NCBI RefSeq assembly: GCF_000378185.1
Contig: NZ_KB899376.1
Location: 400,357-464,356 of the forward strand
DNA from: Salinimonas chungwhensis DSM 16280
Lineage (GTDB): Bacteria; Pseudomonadota; Gammaproteobacteria; Enterobacterales; Alteromonadaceae
Direction: 5' to 3'
Length of the DNA stretch: 64,000 nucleotides
The notes under the pieces are model-generated. The model searched no databases and had not been told where the DNA came from. It worked only from the letters and a program-made list of their open reading frames with translations. Shown here piece by piece: positions 44,538 through 54,039 of this stretch (positions are counted from its first letter, which is position 1; each line of letters begins with the position of its first letter). Position numbers and translations under genes: made by a program.

Positions 44538-46178
44538 TTAATTGCCTGACCCGAGTAGCTCATCAATTTCCTGGCGCAAGCCATCAAATTTCTGTTGGTG
44601 CTGAGGTTTGAGTGGAATATCGTTAAGTAACTTATTCAGTTTCCGGCACTGAGAAACCAGCTCATCATTACTGGTCTTACGGCCATGGGTCAGTTTCAAA
44701 ATACATTGGATCAGGTTAAGCGCAACCCCTGTATTGAGTGGAGCAAAACCCTGAGCCAGGTTAAATTGTTCGCGTGCTTGTTCAAATTTCCCCTGCTGAT
44801 ATAAACTTATCCCCTCGCGATTATGCTGAAGATAGGCTTTATGTCGCTGGGCCGAAGCATCAGAGATCTGCTGTACAGGTACAAATGCATTGTTGTCTTC
44901 AGGCGTGTTATTAAGCAAGTTGATAATCGGCTGCGCGTCTTCGAACTCTCCCAATTCAAGCATTACATTCAGCGAATCCTGGGCATATATGACGGGAAAT
45001 GAGTCGTATTTAGCGTCGATATCCCGCTGCGAGATGAACAGAGCATGCTTGGCATCGATAAATTTTCCATCCAGCGCGGCCATTCGGGCCATAACCATTT
45101 GTTCAAAAATATCGAAGTCAAAATCAGGGTCTAAACGGCTTATGCGCTCATCATGTCGGCCCCGCTGTAAGTGCAGAAGTGCCTCTTGCTGATAACGGTT
45201 TTTAAGTCGTTTTTCTTCGGTATGTTCAGCGACATCCAACATACTTCTTATATAAGTGCACCAGTGAGCGATATGTTGATTGGCCGTGTGCCTGGTAAGC
45301 TTCCAGATAGCCGCGCATGCTTCATGCGCAAATACAAAATCATTATTTTTTCTTGCGATATCGCAGGCCGTGATAAATCTGGGTAAAGAGTATGGCGATA
45401 GCTTCACTGCATGGGTAATAGCAGCAATTGCTGCATCGCCTTCAGCAAGTTGTTGTCTGGCGCTGGCAATAATATCGTAGGCCTCGGCCGAAAAGCGATT
45501 TTGTTTAAGTATCTTTTCGCATAGCGCCAGAGCCTGTTGAGGCTCCTCACAAAATAAGTACGTACGGGCCAATGCGATTTGAATCCATAATGCGCTTGGC
45601 ACGTTTTCGTAAGGTGTTAATAACTGACGGGCACTTTCAAAATCTTCCTTCTGCCAATATAATTGGGTTAACAAGAGCTCCGTGGAGTGAAGGTAACTCG
45701 TATTCAGCGAAATAATTTCGCGGCACGCTGTGATTGCTGTATCAATCTCTTGATCATGGATTGCGCGATAAACGGGTAACAGCGCCTGACGCTTACGCCA
45801 GGCTCGGTTGATGCGACTTTTCAACTGCGCCTGGGAAAATGGTTTTACGATATAGTCATCCGGACGCCGCTCTATTGAGCCAAGTACTACGGGCCGGGCA
45901 CTGTCAGCACTGATGAGAATGAAAACTGCGGACGGCTTTATCAATCTGACCTGGCGAAGCTCTTCTACCAATTCAAAGCCGTTTTTCTGATCGCTGCCTA
46001 AATGTAAATCAGCAATCACGATATCAAATTTTTCCTTGCGACAAGCAGTCAACGCTTTCTCGGCTGCAGTATGGGTCACTACATCTTTTGCACCCATGGA
46101 TTGCAATAGCCCTTTCAATAACATTAGGAAAGGGCGCTGGTCCTCCACAATAAGAACCCGTTTGTCAGCATACTTCAT
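44538..46178 (-). CDS. Response regulator with TPR output domain (copy 2)
   Basis: Protein of 546 residues, paralog of the one at 22.0-23.6 kb. Receiver at ~5-125: Glu12/Asp13, phospho-acceptor Asp57, Ser90-Ala91 and Lys112 (YIVKPF). The rest is built of TPR-like helical pairs, for example PQQALALCEKILKQN, SAEAYDIIASARQQLAEGD and GKFEQAREQFNLAQGFAP. It ends in the same N-G-Y-F-A-P-LNL-C pattern as copy 1. No DNA-binding domain. The ATG at 46178 starts right before the receiver; a longer in-frame start would add 19 unrelated residues. Transcribed away from the VC2046-like gene. Partner kinase unknown. Confidence 0.85.
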   Translation of the reverse strand: MKYADKRVLIVEDQRPFLMLLKGLLQSMGAKDVVTHTAAEKALTACRKEKFDIVIADLHLGSDQKNGFELVEELRQVRLIKPSAVFILISADSARPVVLGSIERRPDDYIVKPFSQAQLKSRINRAWRKRQALLPVYRAIHDQEIDTAITACREIISLNTSYLHSTELLLTQLYWQKEDFESARQLLTPYENVPSALWIQIALARTYLFCEEPQQALALCEKILKQNRFSAEAYDIIASARQQLAEGDAAIAAITHAVKLSPYSLPRFITACDIARKNNDFVFAHEACAAIWKLTRHTANQHIAHWCTYIRSMLDVAEHTEEKRLKNRYQQEALLHLQRGRHDERISRLDPDFDFDIFEQMVMARMAALDGKFIDAKHALFISQRDIDAKYDSFPVIYAQDSLNVMLELGEFEDAQPIINLLNNTPEDNNAFVPVQQISDASAQRHKAYLQHNREGISLYQQGKFEQAREQFNLAQGFAPLNTGVALNLIQCILKLTHGRKTSNDELVSQCRKLNKLLNDIPLKPQHQQKFDGLRQEIDELLGSGN

Positions 46179-46326
46179 AACACAAAATCCGATCCACACC
46201 GGGCGACCACAGGAAAAGAAGTACATTATACGCATTAAGGCCGGGGTTTTAGCAATGCCCGTTTAGATTAAAGGTTTAGTCTGATATACCGATAGCAAAG
46301 GTAGAATAACCGGACAGGCATAATTT

Positions 46327-46818
46327 GTGGCGCACGTGAATTTACAAGCCAGCGAGTTGCACAGGCAAAATCTTGAGTGGGGCGGGCAACTAAACCGTGC
46401 TTCATCAGATGCGCAGCTGTTTTCCTTGTACCTGGCGATGCATCTGCAGCCAGGCAACCCTACCATTGCCTTCGAGCCCTCATCAGACCAGGCTAACGAT
46501 ACATCGTCAAAGTCAGAGTTCATCAGCCATTATCGTCGGGCCGCAACCCAGCCGGATCAGAATGATATTAAGACAGCCAATATTTACAGCAAACTTACAG
46601 CTTTTAATGATACGTCTTCGGTAATGCTCTGGCGGGCCATGCACCCTGATCCTCTTTCGGTAAAAGATGACCACCGACATGTCGCGCCAGAGGTACTGGC
46701 GAACTGTAGTTATGCGACTCAGCAGAGATGGCGGTCTGAAAGCCCTGACACTACGCTTACCGAAACCCCTGTAATGCTGGACGAAGTTATACGCGGCTCG
46801 GAATCGCTACTAATCTGA
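46327..46818 (+). CDS. Conserved protein resembling the VC2046/SO_2500 family
   Basis: Protein of 163 residues, start GTG at 46327 behind AGG. LHRQNLEWGGQLNRASSDAQLFSLYLAMH is the kind of opening seen in the VC2046/SO_2500 family of Vibrio and Shewanella. The end is Ser/Thr-rich. Identification is by recall of the pattern and only moderate. No catalytic motif is seen. It stands upstream of trhO on the same strand, 105 bases away, with a separate promoter-like AT-rich block between. Confidence 0.55.
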   Translation: MAHVNLQASELHRQNLEWGGQLNRASSDAQLFSLYLAMHLQPGNPTIAFEPSSDQANDTSSKSEFISHYRRAATQPDQNDIKTANIYSKLTAFNDTSSVMLWRAMHPDPLSVKDDHRHVAPEVLANCSYATQQRWRSESPDTTLTETPVMLDEVIRGSESLLI

Positions 46819-46923
46819 GCTTCGGGTAGATAATCGCGTTGGAAATTTTTCTCTCTTTTTGCTATATTCGCCGCCGCATTTTGCACTGGTTTTACGTTCC
46901 AACTAGCAAAGGTAGTTAATTTT

Positions 46924-47919
46924 ATGTCTCAATATATCGTTTGCGCGATGTACAAATTCGTCACGCTTGAAGATTTTCAGCAATTACGGGCTCCCCTTTT
47001 AGCCAAGATGGAAGAAGAGGGGATAAAAGGTACGTTGCTTCTTGCTTCTGAAGGCGTCAATGGCACCGTATCGGGTACCCGACAGGGCATTGACAATCTT
47101 GTGGCGTGGCTAAACGCCGATACCCGCATTAATCCTATTTCCACCAAAGAGTCTCTTCACGAAGAGCAACCGTTTTATCGCACCAAGGTTAAGCTTAAGA
47201 GAGAGATTGTCACTATGGGGGTGGAAGGCATTGATCCCCGCGAAACGGTAGGCACCTATGTAAAGCCTTCTGATTGGAATGCGCTTATCAGCGATCCGGA
47301 TGTATTTGTAGTCGACACGCGCAATGATTATGAGATTGATATCGGTACCTTTAAAAACGCGGTTGACCCTAATACCAAAACGTTTCGTGAGTTTCCTCAG
47401 TACGTAAAAGACAATATGGATCCGAAAAAACACAAAAAAGTGGCGATGTTTTGTACCGGGGGAATTCGATGCGAAAAATCCACTGCGTACATGAAGGAGC
47501 AGGGCTTCGAAGAGGTTTATCATTTAGAAGGCGGTATTCTTCAGTACCTTGAAGACGTACCCAAGGAAGAGTCGTTGTGGGAAGGTGACTGCTTTGTATT
47601 TGACAATCGGGTAGCGGTGAATCACGATTTGCAAAAAAGTCACTATGAGGCTTGTTATGCCTGTCGCCTTCCTATTACAGAGCAAGACAAGCAAAGCGAG
47701 AAATACGAGCCAGGTGTTAGCTGTCCACATTGTTACGGCACGCATACTGACGATCAAATTGCACGCTTTCGGGAACGCGAAAAACAAGTTCAGCTGGCAA
47801 AGGCCAGAAACGAAGAGCATGTCGGTACTGAAGCTCGTGAAGCGATGGAAAAGCGTCGTCAGGAAAAAGCTGAAGAGCAGCGCCAGCGTGCGTTGGAAGC
47901 CAGACAAAAACAGGCATAG
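46924..47919 (+). CDS. trhO: tRNA uridine(34) hydroxylase
   Basis: Rhodanese-fold enzyme (YceA family) of 331 residues that hydroxylates U34 of tRNA, giving ho5U, the precursor of cmo5U. The active Cys177 is in [11 protein letters not shown]. The N-terminal acylphosphatase-like domain (EGVNGTVSG) and a C-terminal zinc-like CYACR...CPHC block are present, then a charged helical tail. Its product is the substrate base for the Cmo pathway, whose last enzyme cmoM is at 19.2 kb. Single gene; ribosome site AAAGG. Confidence 0.93.
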   Translation: MSQYIVCAMYKFVTLEDFQQLRAPLLAKMEEEGIKGTLLLASEGVNGTVSGTRQGIDNLVAWLNADTRINPISTKESLHEEQPFYRTKVKLKREIVTMGVEGIDPRETVGTYVKPSDWNALISDPDVFVVDTRNDYEIDIGTFKNAVDPNTKTFREFPQYVKDNMDPKKHKKVAMFCTGGIRCEKSTAYMKEQGFEEVYHLEGGILQYLEDVPKEESLWEGDCFVFDNRVAVNHDLQKSHYEACYACRLPITEQDKQSEKYEPGVSCPHCYGTHTDDQIARFREREKQVQLAKARNEEHVGTEAREAMEKRRQEKAEEQRQRALEARQKQA

Positions 47920-47985
47920 ACAGCCAGCAATGAGGGCGGTACACTGAAAACCTGATTATTAAGACGTAAGAAATAGGGATAACCA

Positions 47986-48228
47986 GTGAGCGCCCAACTT
48001 TCAGAAGAAAAAATCGCTGAAATAAGAAGCGATTTTAGTTTTTTTGACCGCGATGGTAACGGTCAGATTGATTTGACTGAATTTATCGAATTATTAACTG
48101 TTTTGTCGCCAAAAACCAAAGCCAGTCATGTTGAAGAAGGCTTTAAATTAATTGATAGTAACAATGATGGTTACATTGATTTTGAAGAGTTTCTATCTTG
48201 GTGGCAGGAAGGGTGGTGGGAATATTAA
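47986..48228 (+). CDS. Small EF-hand calcium-binding protein
   Basis: Cytoplasmic protein of 80 residues made of two EF-hands. Loop 1 is at 21-32 (DRDGNGQIDLTE) and loop 2 at 57-68 (DSNNDGYIDFEE); both have Asp/Asn at 1, 3, 5 and Glu at 12, so both should bind calcium. There is no signal peptide. Start is GTG at 47986 with AGGGATAACC before it. It ends in a Trp-rich tail (WWQEGWWEY). A calmodulin-like sensor or buffer is plausible; the partner is unknown. A strong terminator follows. Confidence 0.88.
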   Translation: MSAQLSEEKIAEIRSDFSFFDRDGNGQIDLTEFIELLTVLSPKTKASHVEEGFKLIDSNNDGYIDFEEFLSWWQEGWWEY

Positions 48229-48249
48229 TTTCCCGTATGAATAGTAATT

Positions 48250-48275
48250 AAGCCTGATGTTATCAGGCTTTTTTT
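48250..48275 (+). terminator. Rho-independent terminator of the EF-hand gene
   Basis: AAGCCTGAT, loop GTT, ATCAGGCTT, then TTTTT. Twenty-one bases after the stop. Confidence 0.93.
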
Positions 48276-48443
48276 ATGTCTTAATCAAATCTCTTTTTAT
48301 AGCCAGTGGCGATATTTTTCTATTTTCAAGGCTATTCTATTTATTACTTAAGTACAGTATCTCTACCGAAGATGGATGCCAGGAGAGTGACGTTATATTG
48401 TATGAATTACGCCCATCTAAGATGTTTACTTAACGTCAGATTT

Positions 48444-48782
48444 CTATGAGCAGCGTTGGCGAATGAAAACAGCCAGTAGACCAAACCCTGCTCTTAGCAC
48501 TGCAACGCTTAAGCCTACAAGCATAAACTGACCGGTTAATAACAGTCCCGCCTTTTGCAAAAGCGGTAGCTCTTCTGTAAAAAGCGGGTGCCAGAGGTAT
48601 GCCAGCGTCAAGTTGCCCGGATACAGTAAAATATTATAGCCCGGCAAAGGACCACCGCGCATATCCCACATTGACCAGTGCAATATAAATGTGAAGAGTC
48701 CAATAAGAGTCGCCACAAGCCCGCCACACAAGCCAACATACAGACTGTCGCATTTTGCACAGTAGCGACATTTTATCGACAT
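48444..48782 (-). CDS. Hypothetical small membrane protein with CxxC start
   Basis: Protein of 112 residues. It opens with KCRYCAKC, a zinc-ribbon-like cysteine pair, then has hydrophobic segments near 17-35 and 80-105. GGGGG lies before the ATG at 48782. The central part (WDMRGGPLPGYNILLYPGNL) is loop-like. No family recognised. The order of features suggests an inner-membrane protein with a cytoplasmic metal-binding N-terminus. Confidence 0.55.
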   Translation of the reverse strand: MSIKCRYCAKCDSLYVGLCGGLVATLIGLFTFILHWSMWDMRGGPLPGYNILLYPGNLTLAYLWHPLFTEELPLLQKAGLLLTGQFMLVGLSVAVLRAGFGLLAVFIRQRCS

Positions 48783-49164
48783 GGAACCCCCAAAAGGTTA
48801 AGGAACAGAATTATTATAATACCTCAAGACGCAAGATGTTAAATCGGATTTTCCGTGAGAATATTCGCACAAACTACAATGCGGGTAACCTGGCGATTAA
48901 TACCAATTGCCTATCTGAACCGTTGGCATGATGGAAAGGTAAATGAAACTACATTGTTGTATTATTTCTATTTTCAGTATCGACCAACAATTGAGTAATA
49001 GTATTGGTCTTCAAAATTGCTGAATAGTCGTTTTGTAAACGTTTGATTATTATCCTCTTTAAAAACTTGTTACGATTAATATACTAATTATTTATTACTA
49101 AAATTGCCTTTGTCGCTATGTATAATTGATAATGTTTATTATTGTTGTAAAAAGGATGTTTGTA
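48783..49164. other. AT-rich intergenic region
   Basis: About 380 AT-rich bases between divergent genes. A TTGCCT (from ~49106) and GATAAT pair with 18-base spacing near 49130 could be the promoter of the glycosyltransferase. Nothing else recognised. Confidence 0.4.
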
Positions 49165-49929
49165 GTGCGTCAATTGTCAGTAATCGTTATCACAAAAAAT
49201 GAAGAAGACAGAATTGGGAGATGTCTGGATTCTGTAAAAAATATCGCCAGCGAAATAATAGTATTTGATTCAGGCAGTACTGATAACACAGTTGAAATTG
49301 CAAGAGAATATACCAGTCATGTTTTTATCACTGATTGGCAGGGATACGGTATCCAAAAACAACGTGCATTAGAAAAAGCAACATGTGAATGGGTTTTATC
49401 AATAGATGCTGACGAAGAAGTGGATGAAAAACTCGCCAAAGCAATAATTAACTTGTTAGAACAAGATGTTATAAAATATAAAGCCTACAAAGTAAGATGG
49501 AAAAATATTATTTTTGGTAAGGCAACTAGATTCGGTAGGACAGCCCGAGCTCCGATGCGACTGTTTGAGCGCGCTAATGCAAAATTTGATGGGGCAATCG
49601 TCCATGAGAAGGTTGTTTATGAAGGTGGCGCAGGCTTAATAAAACAAGGATACCTGAATCATTACTCCATTCGAGACTTTGAACATCTTTTGTATAAAAA
49701 CAGGCTCTATGCACTTTTGATGGCAAAAAAGAAGCATGAAAAAGGGAAGAAAAGCTTCGGACTGCCAGTGGCTGTAGTCAGGGCATTAATCAGCTTTATG
49801 CAAATATATATTTTCAGACTTGGGATATTAGATGGAAGCCGGGGGCTATTATATGCGATCATGTTTGCCCAATATACATTTAATAAATACGCAGGCCTGT
49901 GGGCTTATGAACAAGAAAAGGATCTGTGA
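49165..49929 (+). CDS. Family 2 glycosyltransferase, LPS-core (WaaE/KdtX) type
   Basis: GT-A-fold glycosyltransferase of 254 residues. LSVIVITKNEEDRIGRCLDS at the start, FDSGSTDNT, and the D-x-D element in SIDADEE near 90 are typical. WQGYGIQKQRAL and FDGAIVHEKV match the KdtX/WaaE branch that adds glucose or heptose to the LPS inner core. The GTG at 49165 is chosen for its AGGA; earlier starts have poor sites. No signal peptide; probably peripheral on the inner membrane by the C-terminal hydrophobic helix. Codon use is AT-rich compared with neighbours, suggesting transfer. It stands alone. Confidence 0.88.
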   Translation: MRQLSVIVITKNEEDRIGRCLDSVKNIASEIIVFDSGSTDNTVEIAREYTSHVFITDWQGYGIQKQRALEKATCEWVLSIDADEEVDEKLAKAIINLLEQDVIKYKAYKVRWKNIIFGKATRFGRTARAPMRLFERANAKFDGAIVHEKVVYEGGAGLIKQGYLNHYSIRDFEHLLYKNRLYALLMAKKKHEKGKKSFGLPVAVVRALISFMQIYIFRLGILDGSRGLLYAIMFAQYTFNKYAGLWAYEQEKDL

Positions 49930-50099
49930 TTGGTAGAGATATTGATGCCCGAAAGTAATATAAATACCCCGCTATATTATCAATAACAATACATTCTTTT
50001 CATAAGCCAACCCGGCTAAAAACAGTCGTCTGTCTGGTATTCGCAAATGACGGTTGGCAATCAAGATGAAGTGCTGGCAGTTCAGCCCGCCAGCTACAA

Positions 50100-51431
50100 T
50101 TAATCATCGTCTTGTTCAGGCGATGGTTGTCTTTTTTTGCGTTTTATGGGCATTTGGCCAACGTCTTTACCGGCTGTGGTATCCACACGTTTTTTGGCCG
50201 CAGAGGGTACCCTGCCAGGCTTAGCTACCTGTTTCGGTGACTGTTTTTGGTCGGCTCCGGTTGATGATTTTTTCTCTTTCTTACCCGTAAAACGGGCGGG
50301 CAACTCAGGATGCGCTGCACAACTTACCGGGTAGTCCACATGAGCTTTAATATTTTCGAAGCTTTGCCAGTCTCTCGGGCCCACCAAAGATAATGCTGTA
50401 CCTTTCTGCCCGGCCCGTCCTGTCCGGCCAATTCGATGGATATATTCATCTGACTGTTTGGGCAAGTCAAAGTTAATAACCAGCCCGACTTTCAACAGGT
50501 CGAGGCCGCGGGAAGCTACATCGGTGGTGACCAGGATACTGTGCTGACCGCGACTGAATTCACTCATAATTTGAGCGCGTTGATTTTGCGGTAAATCTCC
50601 GCGTAGCGCGACCGATTCCATATGGTGAGTATTTAGCAGCGCACTGATACGGTCAGTATCTTCGCGGGTAGCGGTAAACACAATTGCCTGATTGTATTCG
50701 GTATCACTTAAACATTGCTGTAATAATGCATCTTTGTGGTCAATATTATCGGCAAAGTACATACGTTGACTAATGTCCTGATGGACCGCTGTGGCCAGTC
50801 CTACACTGATGCGGACAGGCGCTTTTAGAAGCGCCTTACTGATGTGATCCAGTGCCAGGTTATCTAATGTCGCAGAAAACATCATGGTTTGCCGTTTGCG
50901 GTGATCAGCATATTGATTAATCATGTTTAGCTGAGGTGCAAATCCCAAGTCGAGCATGCGATCTGCCTCATCAAATATCAGCATTTCCAGACCATTGATG
51001 AAAAATGTCTTATCCTCAAGATGATCAGCAATCCTTCCCGCTGTACCAATAACAATGGCCGGACTTTTTCGCAGCACTTTGGTCTGCGTGTTGTAATTTT
51101 CGCCACCTACAATTAACGCACAGGGAATATTCAGCTGTGACACCAGGCTCTTCGCTTCACTGAAAACCTGTTTAGCCAGCTCCCGGGTTGGTGCCAAAAT
51201 CATCGCTCTGGGATCTTTTTTACTTAACGCTTTTTGGGTCAGTAGACGATTAATCAGCGGCACGAGAAACGCGAGCGTTTTTCCTGATCCGGTTTGCGAA
51301 GAGGCAATAACATCCTTACCACTCATCGCTGGCAGGAGAGTTTTTTCCTGAATTTCAGTTAAGGCTTCAAACCCCTTACTTTCAAGACGTGAAACTATTT
51401 TATGATGTACAGGAAGATCGCTGATCTGCAA
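50100..51431 (-). CDS. DEAD-box ATP-dependent RNA helicase
   Basis: RNA helicase of 443 residues. Q motif in FEALTEIQEKTLLPA; Walker A TGSGKT at 47-52; PTRELA; DEAD at 154-157; SAT; the helicase C-terminal domain with VTTDVASRGLDL and HRIGRTGRAG. The C-terminal ~70 residues are basic and low-complexity (KKEKKSSTG...KRKKRQ), a RNA-binding tail of the RhlE/SrmB kind. Start is TTG at 51431 behind AAAGGG. Closest E. coli relatives are the RhlE/SrmB group; the subclass is not settled, so no symbol. Single gene. Confidence 0.93.
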   Translation of the reverse strand: MQISDLPVHHKIVSRLESKGFEALTEIQEKTLLPAMSGKDVIASSQTGSGKTLAFLVPLINRLLTQKALSKKDPRAMILAPTRELAKQVFSEAKSLVSQLNIPCALIVGGENYNTQTKVLRKSPAIVIGTAGRIADHLEDKTFFINGLEMLIFDEADRMLDLGFAPQLNMINQYADHRKRQTMMFSATLDNLALDHISKALLKAPVRISVGLATAVHQDISQRMYFADNIDHKDALLQQCLSDTEYNQAIVFTATREDTDRISALLNTHHMESVALRGDLPQNQRAQIMSEFSRGQHSILVTTDVASRGLDLLKVGLVINFDLPKQSDEYIHRIGRTGRAGQKGTALSLVGPRDWQSFENIKAHVDYPVSCAAHPELPARFTGKKEKKSSTGADQKQSPKQVAKPGRVPSAAKKRVDTTAGKDVGQMPIKRKKRQPSPEQDDD

Positions 51432-51506
51432 AGCAAAGCCCTTTAAGTGAAGTCAGGCGCATTATCTATCAAGCAGCGAACAAATAAAAGACGTGAAAAG
51501 AAATAG

Positions 51507-51542
51507 AATAAAACCGGGCGTCGGATTTTCCAGAGCACCCGG
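51507..51542 (-). terminator. Probable terminator of scoAB
   Basis: Read on the minus strand: CCGGG (51542-51538) pairs with CCCGG (51518-51514) after a long loop, followed by TTTTATT. Just after the scoB stop. Confidence 0.55.
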
Positions 51543-51550
51543 CTAAATTG

Positions 51551-52207
51551 TTATACCTTCATTTCGGGAATATCGCCTTCAGCTATTAATTTCCCGGCAG
51601 TTTTGTCACGAATCTCTTCTACGCTGACACCTGGAGCGCGCTCCTGTAAATGGAAAGCACCATCTTTAACTTCCAGTACGGCCAGGTCGGTGATGATCCG
51701 GGTAATGCAATTTACGCCGGTCAGCGGTAGTTTACATTCAGACAACAATTTAGAATTGCCATGTTTATCAGCGTGAGTCATGGTAACAATGATGTTCTTT
51801 GCACCTGCCACCAAATCCATGGCGCCGCCCATACCCTTGACAAGCTTACCTGGTATCATCCAGCTGGCGATGTTGCCATTTACATCAACCTCAAAAGCAC
51901 CTAAAACAGTGAAGTCGACATGGCCACCACGAATCATTCCGAAGCTTTCAGCCGAGTCGAAAATAGATGCGCCTTTGATTGCGGTAACCGTTTCTTTGCC
52001 GGCATTGATCATATCCGCATCTACCTCTTCTTCGGTAGGGTACCGGCCCATTCCAAGCAACCCGTTTTCAGACTGAAGCATTACATCAATCCCCTCAGGG
52101 ACATAATTCGCGGCCAGGGTAGGGATGCCAATACCAAGGTTGACGTAACTGCCGTCCTTAAATTCCCGGGCAACCCGTTTTGCAATTTGATCTCTGGATA
52201 ATGCCAT
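51551..52207 (-). CDS. scoB: 3-oxoacid CoA-transferase subunit B
   Basis: Beta subunit, 218 residues, of succinyl-CoA:acetoacetate CoA-transferase. Catalytic Glu is in SENGLLG near residue 50. [15 protein letters not shown] and [10 protein letters not shown] are family blocks. The ATG at 52207 follows AGGAGG that lies inside the end of scoA; the longer frame upstream is scoA read in another frame. One base separates it from scoA. Together they activate acetoacetate, linking leucine and ketone-body use to the TCA cycle. Confidence 0.95.
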   Translation of the reverse strand: MALSRDQIAKRVAREFKDGSYVNLGIGIPTLAANYVPEGIDVMLQSENGLLGMGRYPTEEEVDADMINAGKETVTAIKGASIFDSAESFGMIRGGHVDFTVLGAFEVDVNGNIASWMIPGKLVKGMGGAMDLVAGAKNIIVTMTHADKHGNSKLLSECKLPLTGVNCITRIITDLAVLEVKDGAFHLQERAPGVSVEEIRDKTAGKLIAEGDIPEMKV

Positions 52208-52208
52208 C

Positions 52209-52916
52209 TCAACGCTCCTCCTTTGCCAGTACTTTTCGCTCAATACGTTTTTCGAAGCTACCTTTGATAACTCTGTCCACGTAAATGCCAGGAGTATGAG
52301 TATGGGCAGGATCCAGTTCGCCTGCTTCCACAATTTCCTCGACTTCTACCACAGTGATTTTACCCGCTGTAGCTGCCATAGGGTTGAAGTTGCGTGCAGT
52401 ATGCCGGTAAATGCAGTTGCCATAACGATCGGCTTTCCACGCTTTTACAATAGCAAAATCTCCGGTTACAGATTCTTCCAGAATATACGGACGACCATTA
52501 AACTCTTTTACCTCTTTACCTTCGCCCACTGGTGTACCGTATCCCGTGGCAGTGTAAAAGGCCGGAATACCAGCGCCGCCGGCACGCATCTTTTCAGCCA
52601 GCGTCCCCTGGGGCGTCAACTCTACCTCTAACTCATTGGCGAGTAATTGCTTTTCAAATAGCGCATTTTCGCCCACATAGGATGAGACCATTTTTTTTAT
52701 TTGGCGGTCTTCCAGCAGGATTCCAAGACCGAAACCGTCAACCCCACAGTTATTCGATACAACCGTAAGGTCTCTGACGCCCATCGTCTTTATCTGACCA
52801 ATCAATCCTTCCGGGATTCCACACAGCCCGAAACCACCGGCAATCACGGTCATTCCATCCGTGAGTCCCTGCATCGCTTCTTCATAGCTGGTCACGACTT
52901 TATCGAAACCTGACAT
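52209..52916 (-). CDS. scoA: 3-oxoacid CoA-transferase subunit A
   Basis: Alpha subunit, 235 residues. [13 protein letters not shown] near 28-40 is the CoA-binding block; [24 protein letters not shown] and FNPMAATAG are typical. AAGGAG precedes the ATG at 52916. First gene of the scoAB operon, divergent from a LysR-type regulator across 105 bases, which likely controls it. In related bacteria these genes are part of the branched-chain amino-acid regulon; no LiuR-like site was seen here. Confidence 0.95.
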   Translation of the reverse strand: MSGFDKVVTSYEEAMQGLTDGMTVIAGGFGLCGIPEGLIGQIKTMGVRDLTVVSNNCGVDGFGLGILLEDRQIKKMVSSYVGENALFEKQLLANELEVELTPQGTLAEKMRAGGAGIPAFYTATGYGTPVGEGKEVKEFNGRPYILEESVTGDFAIVKAWKADRYGNCIYRHTARNFNPMAATAGKITVVEVEEIVEAGELDPAHTHTPGIYVDRVIKGSFEKRIERKVLAKEER

Positions 52917-52976
52917 CTGACGCTCCTTTCATTATGGAAAATACAATTAAGAGTATCTGCCCTTGCAAAAATTTTG

Positions 52977-52990
52977 TAAAATTAATTTTA
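52977..52990. promoter_or_regulatory. Perfect AT palindrome between scoA and lysR
   Basis: TAAAATTAATTTTA, perfect 14-base palindrome of the T-N11-A kind that LysR regulators bind, in the divergent promoter space. AT-rich sequence makes chance occurrence more likely. Confidence 0.4.
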
Positions 52991-53021
52991 TATCAGTATT
53001 AATAAATAAAATTTATCAATT

Positions 53022-53906
53022 ATGTCTGTTTCGTACCGTAATATGCTGGCGTTTCTGAAAGTCGCTGAATCATCAACCTTTGCTGAAGCTGCTGAGAAAC
53101 TACACCTCACTCAGCCAGCGCTATCCAGCGCCATCAAAAAAATGGAAGAGCAGTTAGGTGGTAAGTTGTTTAGCCGCAGTACGCGCCGGGTACAATTAAC
53201 GCCCGAGGGTGAAACCCTGTTGCCCAGCGCCCGGCGTTTGATTCACGAGTGGGATGATACGTTGGAAGAGATGCAAAACTTATTTTCTGTCCGGCAGGGG
53301 AAGCTTACCATTGCCGCGATGCCGTCATTTGCAGAGTCCAGGCTGCCTGAGCTTTTAAGAAAGTATCATAGCAACTTTCCCAATATTCGCTTGCGGATAT
53401 TGGATGTTGTCATGGAAGATACAATTGATGCGGTATTAGCCGGCCGGGCCGAAATTGGTTTTACCTTTGAGCCAGAGAGCACGGAAGGATGTGTGTTTAC
53501 GCCGCTGTTCAATGATGCGTTTGTCGCGGTACTTTACCCGGCACACCCTTTAGCACAAAAGCGCTCTGTGGATTTTGTACAACTGCTGAAAAGTCCACTG
53601 ATAGCAATGAACCGGGGCTCGGCGGTACGTAAATGGACAGAACAGATTTCGCAGCGTTACGGCGCGCTGAATATTATTGCCGAGACTGGCCAGTTGGGTT
53701 CCGTGGGGCAACTTATCGCACAGAAGATGGGCGTTTCAGTTATGCCGCAATTGTGTCAACGCCAAATGGAGCGCAATGGCTTAATATGTCTGCCTATCAA
53801 CGATAACCCGCTGGTCAGACGGGTAGGTATGATTCGGGCTAGCCGGCAGGGTTTTTCTGTGGCGGCACAGGCGTTGTGGGACCACTGTCTGGAATCACTG
53901 GCCTGA
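53022..53906 (+). CDS. LysR-family transcriptional regulator, probable scoAB regulator
   Basis: Regulator of 294 residues. N-terminal winged helix-turn-helix (~5-64) with FAEAAEKLHLTQPALSSAIKKME. The sensor domain begins near 90 (GKLTIAAMPSFAESRLPELLRKY). Divergent from scoAB across 105 bases, the usual LysR arrangement, so it probably governs the CoA-transferase genes. Ligand unknown; a short acyl or ketoacid is likely. Confidence 0.9.
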   Translation: MSVSYRNMLAFLKVAESSTFAEAAEKLHLTQPALSSAIKKMEEQLGGKLFSRSTRRVQLTPEGETLLPSARRLIHEWDDTLEEMQNLFSVRQGKLTIAAMPSFAESRLPELLRKYHSNFPNIRLRILDVVMEDTIDAVLAGRAEIGFTFEPESTEGCVFTPLFNDAFVAVLYPAHPLAQKRSVDFVQLLKSPLIAMNRGSAVRKWTEQISQRYGALNIIAETGQLGSVGQLIAQKMGVSVMPQLCQRQMERNGLICLPINDNPLVRRVGMIRASRQGFSVAAQALWDHCLESLA

Positions 53907-54039
53907 AGCCGTCAAACGCTATGCGACAATCATTGTTAATATAGTTAAAGGACATTGGATAGGCGGCTATATCAGTAAGGTATAACTGCACGAGGAAACT
54001 ACCAGAGATAGACACGTAAGGAAGGATACCGTCTATTTC

